Source of the DNA: Symsagittifera roscoffensis
Lineage: Eukaryota; Xenacoelomorpha; Acoela; Convolutidae
Assembly (NCBI RefSeq): GCF_963678635.1
Contig: NC_087065.1
Span: 45,105,919 to 45,169,918 of the forward strand
Reading direction: 5' to 3'
DNA length: 64,000 bases
Shown here in pieces: positions 21,880 to 33,549 of the stretch (its first letter is position 1; each line of letters opens with the position of its first letter). The notes below the pieces were generated by a model. That model was not told the DNA's origin and did no database searches. It saw nothing but the letters and a program-made list of their open reading frames with translations. Made by a program: the position numbers and the translations under genes.

Positions 21880-24800
21880 GCGGCTGAAATTAGACAGAAA
21901 GATTTGTTGCGTGAGATTAGAACTGATCCTCTCCTCTAACAGAAAATGCACTCGGTTCCTTTAGCTTTTATAAAACATCTTTTTGGGATCCTAATCACAA
22001 ACAAAACGGTTGTGTCGCTCCACTTTACCCACTGAAAGCAATTTAAATGTTTCTTTTAACTCGCTTCAAAAAACAATCTTCATAATTTTCCCCTATTCAT
22101 GGAGACACTAGTCGGAGCACTAACAAAATAAATCGGTTCAGTGACAAACTTAAACAGAACAAAGTAAATAGGTACAGATGTGTTTACAACTACATATTTT
22201 TCGATGGATAGAGGGGTAGAAAAATTAAGTGCTTTTTGAGAGATTTTTTGACAAGCACGCCTCTTCAAAATTAAAGAATACTGTTGCAAAAAAACCTCAA
22301 TCTGTGTGCGAGAAAAAACACACTTTCACGAAAAACAATTTGCGGGCCAGCCAGCCAAAAATGAATGCAGTAAAAATTAACTATCAGTTATCCCTTCCTT
22401 TCCGTCCGAAGTTGACATCTATTATAGGTGCGAGGTAAGCTTGACAATGGGGACGGTACAACCAAAAGGATTCTTTTTGTAGTAAATTTGGTATCGCGAG
22501 CTGAGAAAGTGGGGAAAATCGACTCATTATAGGTTAACACTATTTTTGGTATTTCACGCTAATTAGAGACATTGTCCTCCAGGAGTGGTAGCATATTGTG
22601 TTTTCATTGATTGGAAAATTTCCAGTCTCATTTGCATTCTTTCTTCATATCCCTTCTAATTTCCAGTCAGGCCTCCAGGGTAAAACAAAATCAAATTATA
22701 CAAACAACCACAAAAATATAAAAAGATATGATAAAACTTTTTCATTTTTTTCTCCGATTATGAGCATTTTTTAGTGCAACGATAATTTGTCCAACGATTT
22801 TTCCAACTTTCTCTAATAAAAAAATTACATTTTAATGATAGAAGAACGCTCATCTTTTTAGTAGAGAACTTGTATTAAGGCTTTGCGGATATTAGTCCAT
22901 TTAGGTCAAATTGTAGAACATTTTTTTTTACTTTAAAAAACTTGGTTACAAAAATTTCAGTTTAATTGAGTTGGGCTCGTTTTTTTACCGACCTTCGTTG
23001 AACGTGAGGAATATATAAGCTTGGAGAGGTTTTTTCATTCCAACCAATTGCACCTGAAATTGACGTTTTCCCAAGTGGGCGTTCTAGGCACTATTCTAAA
23101 TCAGCCTTAAGCTTATGTAAGCTGCTCGTATATGAAAATTTTATAATTTTATAAATATTCTGAAGATTTTATCTATGATGCTGAAAATTTACCCGCACTA
23201 GCAAAAATGTTTTAGATCAATTTATAAAGAATTCAAATCAAATTTTAATAGGTCAAAATTGATTAACAGTGTAGAACTTAGAAGCTTTCAGTTTAAATAT
23301 ATTTTCAAAAAACTATTTATATAAATTTAATTGAAAAACTTAAATCTAGTTACAGGTCTAAAAAATGGATTTTTGATGGATTTTTCTGTTCACGAAAATC
23401 CATCAAAATCTTGCAACAATCTTTTTTCAGAAAACTCCTGAGAAGATCATGTTTTTGCCAAAAAATGGACAGCAATTAATCAAATTTTGAGCGCGGAAAC
23501 ATGCAATTAAATTTAAAAAATATGAATTTAAATCAAAATCTATGTAACAAATCAAAAAAATAGTGTATATTAGATTTTAAGCTCAATGGTCTAAATAAAA
23601 TACGCGCTTAAAAAATAGAATATTATCAATGCAAGCGTAAGTGGCGCCTTAAACCATTTCAAACTGGAAAAATGTTGAATTTTTATGCCTATTTGTCTGA
23701 AAAACTCTCAAATAGATCATCCGTGGCTCGCAAAAGCGTAATTACTCTATATTTCTCTGGGAAAAAAAAGAGAAAAGTTTGGGATACTTTTGCGAAGAAT
23801 TTTGTAATATTTGCAAAGCAACCGGCAATTTTTCGTTTGAACTTAAAATAGTGTTAAAAAATTGATTTTTTTAAAATTTGCGGCCGCATGTTGAAGTAGG
23901 CGGCGTTTTTGTTTGCGCCATAAAAAGCTTTCCTCACAAGGTTTGGTGAATGAAAAAGAAGAAAATTGTTTAAAAAAAAAGAGTTAACACCAATTTTTTT
24001 TAAATATTGTTATTGTATTAAGTAACAGAAAAAATAACAGCTGAGCAGAAAATCAATCAAGCATCAAACAGTTAGAAACTCAGAGAAATGTGGTCCAAAT
24101 TTTGAGATATATAAACTATTAACAAAATTTGTAAAACATGAGAGTGCAACAGCGACAAGATTTAATGAACTCTTTCTTAAATTTGGAAAAGCTAAACTTT
24201 TGTAAAATACTGCAGCCTGCAAATTTAACAGCATTACATAAAAAAGATATCCGGCAGTGGATAATTACTGTGCAATTGCCAAATATGATCACTTTGGACA
24301 AATTGAAGATAAAAAACTATCAAAATAATTATTAATTTCAAAAAAAATCAATTTTGGAGGATTGTTTTCATTACAAAATATCGAAAGAACCTAAAGGTTG
24401 GGTCAAAATTTGATCTTTCATCCGGCTCGCAGTTTTCCTGGGTGTTGGGGCATTTTCCGCCATCTTTTCGGACAAGAGTGAGCAGCGTGCGAAATCAGTC
24501 TATTTTTAATGAGCCACCGCGAGTTTTTAATGTTTTGCTGTTTGGTTTACAAACCCGATCACGTATAATTACCGCTATTTTTTGTGAAGCTATCGGAAAA
24601 AATTAAAAAATATTTTTTTCCTCTGCTCACAAAGATCATTGATTCAGTAAATCTGTCGTGCACTCTTAAAATGAGTATAAAATGATTCGAAACTCCATCC
24701 GAGAGAAAAATTTCTCTTTCTTTTCAAATTTAAAACTCAACAGGTGTACCGTTTATTCCGAAATGAAATTTTTGTATCTTTGAAACTAAAAAACTTAACG

Positions 24801-25849
24801 ATAACCGGTTTTCAAGGGTATCATTTATTTCATCTCTTTTTTGAAGGAAAAAACAACTTCAAGAATGCTCAAATTAATGTTGAGAAATTTTTATTTTTCA
24901 ATTTCTGTTCATTCCATCAATTCAATGACTTCATGTCGAACATCTTATTTTTCTCATAATTCCTTGAGTGCCATTGCGTGAGTCTATGTCAGCATTTAGT
25001 AGTTAAATGGTGAAGCAATCGACCAAAAAACTAGAGGAGTCAGATCGAGGCCCAGATTAGGAGATTCGAACATTTTTTCTTTTTTTTCTAATTTGATTGA
25101 TTTGAAACTAATGAGGTTATTCCAAAAATAATTATGTCTGCAATGTCTTTCAAAAATTTAATGAGCACAAAGATATCAAGCTGTTGCGCGTACCCGCAGG
25201 GGTTCAGCGGAACAGTTCTACAGATATTTTTTTTAGAACTTAATTAGAACTATCATTAATTTTTCATGTTGTTATGTACTTTAAGGTTTGCTCTTTGCTT
25301 AACTCATTAAAACATGTTGACACATTTAGTATCAAAATTGACTGGTCATCAGTTTGTCAGGGTTCTCATCCAGGTGGATTGTTTGTTTTAAAAAGTAAAA
25401 ATGGAAAAAAGATAAAGTTATGAAGACATCAAGCAAAGCGTACAAACAGCAAAAAAACCCAGGAACCTTGATTGGTTCTCGCACCCTGACTGGTTGATTT
25501 GAGTTTCTTTCTTTTTTTATTCTGTGATGAATGATCCCCACATATTTCAAGAGTGTGTAAATTATGATTGTGACAACCGTAATTTGTAAGCGGTATACCT
25601 ATATCGTAGTGGGAAAATGGCATCAAAAAATATCTATGAGGTTTGTTGTTCTCAAACGGTAATCTTTATGGGGAATAGCTGTGATTTTTTGATAAAATTA
25701 GTTTTGAAACAACGTATTTGTTATTGGCTTAGGTATAAACCGACTGTCTTACATCAATGTAGCATGAAAAATTCTACTAAACTGTTGCCCAAAGCTTGGA
25801 GTTAAGGTATCTTGAAAGTTGATATGTTAAGACAAGGCTCATTCCTCAT
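21880..25849. other. About 4 kb without a recognisable gene
   Basis: Strongly AT-rich with long A and T runs. Open stretches (for example 22229-22438, 24138-24335, 24744-24959, all +) are short, with no splice-bounded or domain-like character. I saw no copy of families A or B here. Confidence 0.4.
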
Positions 25850-26215
25850 CGTACCAGGCTTAAGTCCTGATTTATCTGACCGCTCTTTCTAGTAGCGTCA
25901 AGATTTTTTGGATTGGTCAGAAAAAATGAGAGTCAATCTTTTTTTAAATCAAAAATCTGCTTGCACTGAATATTTTTTGCTTAGTAACTGAACTGAAATG
26001 GATTTTCATTGACATAATCTGCATCTAGAAAGAAATTGATACCAATTAGATTTCTTAAACTCAATTTTGTAAGATTTGGAGTCTGGACTAATTCACTCCG
26101 TGTGCACTATTGAATACAAAATAGCTGCAAGACTGATTGAATCAGAATAACAGTCACTCTCCCGCTTTTCCCACTTCGTCTTCACGTAATGTTAACCTAA
26201 CAACTTCGGTGAGGT
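25850..26215 (+). repeat. Duplicated segment, copy without insertion
   Basis: Homologous to 27625-28455. Shared blocks include CTCTTTCTAGTAG.GTCAAG, TGCACTGAA, GAAATGGATTTT, GTGTGCACTATTGAATACAAA and CTTCACGTAATG. This copy lacks the family A insertion carried by the other. Confidence 0.75.
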
Positions 26216-26356
26216 TTTCATCTAATACTTGATGCTCAGCAATGGCATATACTTACAAACTATTTCAATTTTGAATAGTACAGGCTCAGCAGAATTTTGC
26301 CAGCGTTTGATGAATAAAGCACAGAAATTAATATTTCAGAGAACGTAAAAAATATA

Positions 26357-26908
26357 CAAGACAACAAAACTGCTCGTATCAGGGCGAAGCCCTGAATGTT
26401 CAGGCTGCCTTCTAAGGTTTATGGAGCAGTAATAACATAAAAAAATTAAATGAAATAAAATAAAATGAATTTTTTTTTCTAAAATTTGAATTTTTTTCAA
26501 TGAAAATCACCCGACCCCCCCACACGCCATATAAAAACAAAAGGATAGATTTCGTTCCCTATAACAAATCAATTGGGGCAAATAAGCTTCGTTCAACCAA
26601 TTTGGAACAATTTCTAAGACGGATTAAAACTCCGCTTACGCGTTAATAGCTCGAATTATATCGCGCGTTAATTGTCCCAAATTGGTCAAAATGGCCAAAA
26701 TGGCAACCTTTAGACCCTCATAATTTATGAAAAATGATCACAGGTGAAAAATCTTTTAAAATCTAAGCTCAAGACAACACTACTTTTTGAATGATATAAA
26801 AAAGTTCCGTCAAAAATGGCTAGTTAAAAAGTCGAAATTTGTCTGAAGAAAAAAAAAACCCACCCGAGCACAAATATTCCGTTACTTTCGTATCGAAAGT
26901 CGGAACAA
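26357..26908 (+). mobile_element. Family A element, copy 3
   Basis: Well-preserved copy: ACTGCTCGTATCAGGGCGAAG at the left, with an intact TCAGGGC-GAA-GCCCTGA hairpin; CGCGCGTTAATTG palindromic patch in the middle; and TTTCGTATCGAAAGTCGGAACAA at the right. No ORF of note. Confidence 0.85.
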
Positions 26909-27072
26909 AAATGAAGTTTTGATCTCATAACGAGCAAAATTTATAATTAATTTGAGAGAAATTCTTGCCCTAACAGAAACTGATCAGAACAAGACTGCGA
27001 TGCCGTGGACGTTTAACGTCGATGAAAAAGTTCTCCCACACACGCACAGTGATACATTCTGCATCTATAAAG

Positions 27073-27118
27073 AGTAAACAAGACACGTCGTGTCAGTGCG
27101 AAGCCCTGAATGTTCCAA
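27073..27118 (+). mobile_element. Family A left-end fragment
   Basis: Only the first 45 bp of the family remain (AAACAAGACACGTCG through CGAAGCCCTGAATGTTCC), then the sequence enters the tandem repeat. Confidence 0.6.
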
Positions 27119-27130
27119 TTTTTGTCCTTT

Positions 27131-27401
27131 AACGATCGACAAAAACAATTTTGATATATAAAAAATGATAAAAAAAAATTGAAGAAAATTAAAAAACGAA
27201 ATTGAATTCATTTCATTTTTTTTCTTAATTTAATGAACCCACTCTAGAATAATCGGAATTGATAAACGATCGACAAAAAAAATTTCGATATATAAAAAAT
27301 GATGAAAAAAAAATTTGAATAAAAATTAAAAAACGAAATTGAATTCATTTCATTTTTTTTTTCTTAATTTAATGAACCCACTCTAGAATAATCGGAATTG
27401 A
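27131..27401 (+). repeat. Two-copy tandem repeat, unit about 134-137 bp
   Basis: Units 27131-27264 and 27265-27401 are nearly identical, each beginning AACGATCGACAAAAA and ending AGAATAATCGGAATTGA. Each unit holds an imperfect palindrome centred on GAATTC. High similarity implies a recent duplication. Confidence 0.85.
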
Positions 27402-27624
27402 TTAAGTTAGCAATTTTCAAACAACCAAATTATACAACAATTTACCAAAAAGCTTTATCGTGTTGCATTTGAGCTCAGGACAACAAAATTTTTTCAGCAA
27501 TTTTTATATAAAAGTCTCGTCAAAAACAATTAATTATATATTCGAACTTAGCCTGAATGAAAAAACTACCCCAAGCCTAAATTATGTGTCACTTTCATTC
27601 AATTTTGGAGAAAATGCTCGTCGT

Positions 27625-28455
27625 ATCAGTTTCAAATCCTGGTTTATATGGCAGCTCTTTCTAGTAGTGTCAAGTTTTTGTTGGATTAGTCAGAAATTGA
27701 ATGTTTTTTAAACAAAAATCTACATGCACTGAAATTATTGTTCCGACTTTTGATACGAAAGTAACGGAATATTTGCGCTCGGGGTGAGTTTTTTTTTCTT
27801 CAGACGAATTTTGACTTTTTAACTAGCCATTTTTGACGGAATTGTTTATATCATTCAAAAATTATTGTTGTCCTGAGCTTAAATTTCACCTGTGATCAAT
27901 TTTCGTAAAGTTGAGGGGGTTTAAAGACTGCCATTTTGGCCAATTTGGGACAATTAAAGCGCGATATATTTCGCGCTATTCACGCGTAAGCGTAGATTTA
28001 ATCCGTCTTAGAAATCGTTCCAAATTGGTTGAAGGAAGCTTTTTTGCCTTAATTCATTAGTTAATTGGAGCGAAATTTATCACTTTGTTTTTTATATGGC
28101 CTGTGGGGGATGATTTTCACAAAAAAATCTCAAACTTTAGAAAAAAAAATTTTCATTTTGTTTTTATTACATTTAACTTTTTATTGCTTTTACTGCTTCA
28201 TAGACCTTAAAAGGCAGTCGGAACATTTAGGGCTTCGCCCTGATACGAGCAGTCTTGTTTTAGCTTTGTAACTGAGTTGAAATGGATTTTTAATGACATA
28301 ACTTGAATCTAGAAAAAAAGATTTGGAGTGAGGACTAACTCACTGCGTGTGCACTATTGAATACAAACTAGCAGCAAGACTGATTGAATCAGAGTAACAA
28401 AGTCACCCTCCAATTTTTCCTTCTCCGTCTTCACGTAATGATAGCCTAAGAACTT
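27625..28455 (+). repeat. Duplicated segment, copy with family A insertion
   Basis: Matches 25850-26215 on both sides of an inserted family A element (27738-28260). The pair gives a filled and an empty site for that insertion. Confidence 0.75.
27738..28260 (-). mobile_element. Family A element, copy 4 (reverse)
   Basis: About 523 bp, reading TTGTTCCGACTTT on the + strand at the left and GCTTCGCCCTGATACGAGCAG at the right. The ends are well kept. Its borders can be read from the uninterrupted homologous segment at 25850-26215. Confidence 0.85.
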
Positions 28456-28654
28456 CGGAATAATGACTGCAAGCTGCTGGCCTCATTTCAAATTAGAAAT
28501 TCTCGTTGCTTGAGTTGTAGGCTTCAAACAAAAAATTTCATAGAGATCTTAACCAGGGGCACAGCAGCGGTTCTCTGTGAACATACGAAGAGCTCCTATG
28601 TTGGTCCTTTCCCTGTTGGATAAATCGTTTTTATAACCTTAATCAATACACTTT

Positions 28655-28714
28655 TGAGCGAAAAAAATCCGTCAAAAACGGCTAGTTAGAAAGTCGAAAC
28701 TTGTCGTTACGAAA
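28655..28714 (+). mobile_element. Family A right-end fragment
   Basis: Contains the family's late block (CCGTCAAAAACGGCTAGTTAG, AAAGTCGAAACTTGTC) and GTTACGAAAGTCGGAA. The rest is deleted. Confidence 0.55.
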
Positions 28715-29319
28715 GTCGGAAAGAAAAGACAATGACCCTTATGAGGATGAAGTTTCGTTAGATGGCTTAAAAATGTTTGGCTCTGAATTCATTCTTTTAA
28801 ATTCAAAGGAAAAATTTGGTTGAAATAACGATCCGATTCATCATAATTATAGACATTTTCAATCTTGTAAATATTTTCAAAAAAAGAAAGAAATTTATAC
28901 ACGATAATTCAATCAAAATTATTACTAACCTCTCAACACTTGTCAACTGATTTTAATCGAATAATTAATTCAATTTGTTTGCGCCGCGTTTTCTGGTCGT
29001 GGACACCGAAATGAATGTTTTCTACTTCTCGATGTTGTAGAACGGTTCGGGCCGGTTGGTTGTATAATCTGTTTTCAGTTTTGGTATTCAGTGGGGTATT
29101 ATACAGTTTCAGTTCCTGTACACCGACCAATTGTTCTGATATTCGAAGAAAACGGAATATTTATGCTTTGTGTGGTTTTTTATTCATTCCTTTCTCTGTG
29201 ATCAAAATAATAGTTTTTTATATCCCATTGAAGATGTCGACTCTGAAATCAAATAGAAAAAAAAGATATTTCACCTCCAATCAATAATTCGCTTCGAAGA
29301 TTTTTTTTAGAATTCTGAT

Positions 29320-29561
29320 AGCGTAACGCAAACATGCGTTTCGAATTATCCCTTGCAACAAAATCGTTCCAAAATTGAATTGAGACTAGCTAGTCGGTCG
29401 TATGAATTTCGTACGACTCAAATTTTCACACTTGATTTTTGATTCTGTCCAAAATTTATAGTTTTTCAACTTTTTCTTTTCCCAAAAGCTATTCGATATG
29501 GATTAAGGGGCAGTCGAAACGAAAAATTCAGCGCTTTGCCCTGCGTTACGACAGTCTTGTT
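29320..29561 (-). mobile_element. Family A related subfamily, copy 1
   Basis: Shares the family A terminus (GACAGTCTTGT reading in) but has a different body that instead matches 59875-60303. Common phrases are TTTGGACA/TGTCCAAA, CATATGGAAT/ATTCGATATGGA and ACGACCGATTAG-like blocks. Confidence 0.55.
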
Positions 29562-29611
29562 TTATATGCAAGCTCTCTCATCTCGGGACAAGAGAAATTG
29601 TCGGTGCCGAA

Positions 29612-29650
29612 TTGTATATAAAAACGTCTGTCGTCTGTGTATAAAAGCCG
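29612..29650 (+). promoter_or_regulatory. TATA-like boxes upstream of the receptor exons
   Basis: GTATATAAAAACG (29614-29626) and GTATAAAAGCC (about 29639-29649) lie about 260 bp before the first recognised receptor exon. A first exon with a signal peptide would have to lie between here and 29900, or far upstream; I could not identify one. Proposed from motif and position only. Confidence 0.2.
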
Positions 29651-29904
29651 TATATGCTAGAGCATGAGAATCATCGGGCCGGAGGAAAATTGCCGACCAA
29701 GGATGCATTTCATTGGTTGCATTTCCTGGATTCAATTCCTTTAATTGGATTTTTGCGTTTTGTTGGAAGTTTTTGAATGTTCAATTCTGATGTTCTAATT
29801 TTACTTTTCTGTTATTCGGTCTTTCTTTGATTTGCGACGCCTATTGATTTGCGACGCCTAACTTGCCTATTGATTTGCTTTTTCGGTCATGTTTTGTGTT
29901 TCAG

Positions 29905-30029
29905 GTTCTGAGAAGGACATTATGAGCAATGTATTTGATGGGTATGCAGTGACAGAGAGACCAGTTGTAAACAAGACCACAGTAATATTAGTCAAAGTCA
30001 GACTTTCGATCAATCAGATCATGGACCTG
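29905..30029 (+). CDS. Nicotinic receptor-type subunit, ligand-binding domain exon a
   Basis: This is the first recognised exon of a Cys-loop ligand-gated ion channel subunit of the nicotinic acetylcholine receptor type, a plasma-membrane protein that assembles as pentamers. The acceptor TTTCAG and donor GTGAGT are consensus. Two bases complete a codon from an earlier exon, then 41 codons follow. The peptide has the N-terminal helix end, an 'R-P-V' turn, an Asn-Lys-Thr glycosylation site and a beta strand leading to 'L-S-I-N-Q-I-M-D-L'. This matches the start of nicotinic extracellular domains. The preceding signal-peptide exon was not found, so the gene is 5' incomplete in this annotation. 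Confidence 0.8.
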
Positions 30030-30532
30030 GTGAGTACATGACCAATTCAAAGGGCCATACGAAGCAATACCTATGTCTATAAGCAGGCGAAATTGTTTGC
30101 TCTCCTATATGACTCATCACACGTTGTATCTCACCTTTGCCTATATCTCCAATCTCCCTACTCCTACCAAAAATTTTTAGTCGACGAGCAGGCTGCATAA
30201 ATTTACCTCAAGTTAACTCGTTAACTCGCAACCTGGTAATTGCTGATTTATTAGATCAGGATAAGGTCCAGGATTTTATCATATTGTACAAACATATTTT
30301 AAAATAAAATTGGTGTTTTTGTTTCGAGCCTTTCAGATTTGTGGTATCATTTTCAAATACATTCAGCCGACAGCCAGATTCGAAAAAGATCCAACGAGCT
30401 CAAGGCTCAAATTATTATTTTAATGTTCTGAAGGAGTTTTTGAGTTCAGGAGTTCAAATATGTGGAAAATGGTTTGATCATGCGCGTATTTTTTTTACAT
30501 TGAGTATCACTGTTTGATTTTTCTCATTTCAG

Positions 30533-30577
30533 AACGTTGTGAGGCAGTCACTGACAGCAATCTACTCACAAGAAATG
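30533..30577 (+). CDS. Nicotinic receptor-type subunit, 45-bp exon b
   Basis: Exactly 45 bp between CTCATTTCAG and GTTAGT, phase 0 on both sides, encoding 15 residues (N-V-V-R-Q-S-L-T-A-I-Y-S-Q-E-M). Nicotinic receptor genes across animals carry a 45-bp exon at this place, where the usual sequence is of the type 'DEKNQVLTTNxWxxQ'. The first residues depart from the usual acidic 'DE', but the length, phase and position match. Confidence 0.8.
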
Positions 30578-31032
30578 GTTAGTATTTACTTGTAAAAAGT
30601 AGATTATTTTGGGTAGGGACCAATGTTTAACCTTCTGAAAAAAAAAACACAAAAACCTTTTTTTTTATAAATCTTTGTTTCGTTTTTTTTTACATAATTC
30701 GACTCAAATTTTCTAACACTCTTTTTTGAAAACTTAGGATTTTTTTACTTGGTATTTTCCTGTGCGAAGAAAGAATCTATCAAAAAAAGAATTCAAACGA
30801 AGTTTGAGCGCAACCAACATTTTAATGAGAGTTCTGCTGGCAGTGCTTCCACTTTAGAACATTTACCCTACCTCAAACGCATTTATCCGCTTCGTCAAAA
30901 TCTATTCTCAAATGGTTTAATTCTACTAAATCTTGCTTTCTTGCTTTCTTGAGAATACCTGTCATCTTGAAAATTCAATCAAACATTGAAATACTAAACA
31001 TTGGATCTTATTTTGCCTTTTATTCGTTTGAG

Positions 31033-31142
31033 AACTGGTACGACGAGTTCCTAACATGGACACCCGCAGAATACGGAGGGGTGAGGAGAATCCGGGTTCC
31101 CAAGGACAACATTTGGTTACCAGACATCAATGTGTTCCAGAG
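31033..31142 (+). CDS. Nicotinic receptor-type subunit, 110-bp exon c (loop A)
   Basis: A 110-bp exon bounded by TTTGAG and GTAAGT. The peptide begins W-Y-D-E-F-L-T-W, continues Y-G-G-V-R-R-I-R-V-P and ends I-W-L-P-D-I-N-V-F-Q. These are the canonical 'W-x-D-x-x-L-x-W', 'Y-G-G' and 'W-x-P-D' landmarks of the agonist-binding domain (loop A region). The length equals the 110-bp exon conserved in nicotinic subunit genes. It ends with two bases of an Arg codon completed by the next exon. Confidence 0.9.
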
Positions 31143-31671
31143 GTAAGTGAAGTTACTAAAAATAAACTACAAAACATCCGATAAAACTTCAAATGGATCT
31201 GCCGAAGCTCCAAATTCAACAGCTGAGCACGCAAGGTGTTTTTGGGAGAGAACCGCGAGAGTGAATTTTTCAGATTTTACGACCAAACTACGGTTGTTTT
31301 CAGATTTTACGGGGTTTTGAGAAAGTGGACGCACAACCTGTTTTATGCTTCAACTTTGTAATATTTTAAAGCTAAATGCGATGTTTTTGTCGATGGTTTG
31401 TTGAAAAAGCCAATAAAGAATTTAGAAAAAAAACAGAAAGCAAAATATTTTCTATTTTTTCTAGGAAACTTAAGAAAATGAGAAACTTTCGTGTTACTTT
31501 CAAAGCAACCATATTCTACTCTTCATTACGAGGTCAAGTTGTGCATATTTTATATGCATACTTGAAATGTTTGTGAGTTATGGATTCCAGAGATAAGCCA
31601 TTAAATCTGCAAAATTGCAACGGTGGTTAATGAAATTGTTGTTAATTTTTGGTTGTTTGTTTGTTGTTCAG

Positions 31672-31794
31672 AATCAACTGGGCGGACGTGCAGTCTCTGG
31701 AGCAGGTGTTGACTAACCCCATAGTGCAGTGGGATGGCAGAGTGACGGTGCAGGAGCCAAGATACCTCACCAGTGCATGCTCCGTCGACGTCAA
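31672..31794 (+). CDS. Nicotinic receptor-type subunit, exon d (first Cys of Cys-loop)
   Basis: 123 bp between TTGTTCAG and GTAAGA. One base completes the previous codon and the exon ends two bases into a Lys codon. It encodes the strands of the loop E region ('V-Q-W-D-G-R-V') and ends S-A-C-S-V-D-V-K, giving the first cysteine of the Cys-loop. The usual 'V-x-W-x-P' is altered (Asp after Trp), hinting at a divergent subunit. Frame joins cleanly to the next exon. Confidence 0.9.
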
Positions 31795-31947
31795 GTAAGA
31801 GAAACACGAGACTGCAGAAAATGATGGCAATTACATTTATTTAACTGCTTTTTATTGTTCCTTTGATTTTGACAAAAATGTATCATAAAAAGTCAAATAA
31901 AACACTAAAGCAAACCATGTAAGTGCTGATTTAATCTTACCAATTTG

Positions 31948-32280
31948 CGTCCCTTTCGCCTTAAGATTCGACCCCCTGACGGACGACCCAGAGGATCCCC
32001 CCTTTGGCACTATTTTATGACATCCAGTTTAGGCTGAGCGACCCTAAAATTTTCTAAAGGCGCCTTTGGCATCAATATATACAGATCTTGAAGGGAGAGC
32101 GCGCGCCGAAAGATGCAACTTTTTTGGTCAAAATGTTTCCAATGAGTTTCTAAAAATTCCTTTTTTGGACTTTTTTGAAATTTTGCCTGCGGCGCAGAAA
32201 TTTGGTCAAAACAAGGTCTGTGAAGTAATTTGGAAGAGATCGGAAAATCAAATTGGTCGACTTAAAAAAAGTCTTCATTT
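31948..32280 (+). mobile_element. Family B MITE, copy 5 (both ends lost)
   Basis: Body signatures are present: ATTCGACCCCCTGAC, AAAGGCGCC, TTTTTTGGTCAAAAT, CCTGCGGCGCAGAAA and GGTCGACTTAAAAAAA. The terminal repeats are missing. It lies in a receptor intron. Confidence 0.7.
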
Positions 32281-33116
32281 TAAATAAGAAAGATTGAGCG
32301 CTGAATTTTAATCTTTAGGTGGGACCCGCAAAAATTGGCTTCAGCGCTCAAAGGTTGAATCATTAATAGTTCAAAATAGCATTCCACTTTTTTTGACGCG
32401 CAATACTAACTGGTGAGTTTACACTATGTACAAAAAATGGGAACGCATAGTTATTGTGTAAATTAGTTAAATGACATGTTAAGTTGTAAAGACATGTTAA
32501 GTTGCTGGGTAAATTTGTAAATAGTTTGGCGAGAACCCAATTTCATTATTATTTTAATAATTTCATTTTTTTTGCATTTTTTGTGGACACTTTTAATTAA
32601 ATTCCTGTTCTCGTCTTTCTTGAAAACAATTTTCATTATTGTTTTACTACTATCTTTTTTGTATCTGAACAGCAACTAATAAGAAAGTCTTATCTGATTT
32701 CAAATTTGAAAAAAAAAACATTTTTTTATTTTGTTTTCAAAATTAATTCTTTAGTCAGAAATTTGTCAAAATCTGTGTTATATCGTTATATCTCGTTCCT
32801 GGAAAAGTTTATCTTTTGAATGAACTAAAAAATTTACATCATTAGCATAGGCATTTATTATTGTGACATTGTAATACATGACAAATGGCGCAAAGCTCCG
32901 ATCCACCTCTTTGTAACCAATTTTTTTTATGTATTTGACCCGTCCTGAGAGTTTTGTTCAAATAAAGCTGACGTTCAGGGAAAAATTTACCACAATAAGC
33001 TGAAAGGGGAGAGGAAATTTAACCCCTTCTTTATTACTAATTCAACACACGTACAGCCGAATATTCCTTCCCTGACAATAATTTAGGAAGCCGATTATTG
33101 GCAGATTGAATTTATG

Positions 33117-33290
33117 CGTCCAAAATGCACCTTCGACGCCAAAACATTGTATTTTTGAAGGGGAGAGCGCGCCACCTATATCTTGCAAAAAAAGACTAGC
33201 GACTGAGTTTTGGCTTGTTTCTCAAAAATTTGCGGCGGAAAGGGGTCATTTTGGTTTCAAGAGAACTCGAAAAAACACATTGATTGCTGA
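33117..33290 (+). mobile_element. Family B MITE fragment, copy 6
   Basis: Diverged piece with CACCTTCGACGCCAAAACAT, GAAGGGGAGAGCGCGCC and a GAGAACTCGAAAAA block. No terminal repeats. Confidence 0.45.
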
Positions 33291-33444
33291 TTGATCTTAA
33301 ACCCATAAGAAGTCGTCAAAAATAACAAAAATCCCAGCCTTCTTCTGATAAGTTCACTTGTTAACTGACAAAATGCGATTGAAAACTGAATTATTTAACA
33401 TAACCTGATTGTCTAAAGGGGATTTAATTATTTATTCATTGCAG

Positions 33445-33549
33445 GTATTTTCCGTTTGATGCACACCATTGCACCATCAACATTGGATCGTGGACATACA
33501 AACCCTATGAAGTGGACGTCATGCCAGGGGAATTCGCTGCAGGCACATT
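33445..33549 (+). CDS. Nicotinic receptor-type subunit, exon e (Cys-loop and loop B)
   Basis: 105 bp between CATTGCAG and GTAAGT. It encodes Y-F-P-F-D-A-H-H-C, so the two cysteines are separated by 13 residues as in all Cys-loop receptors. G-S-W-T-Y follows, carrying the loop B tryptophan of the agonist site, then Y-E-V-D-V. It ends two bases into a codon. The next expected part (loop C, M1, M2) was not found before the M3 exon at 37216. Confidence 0.9.
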
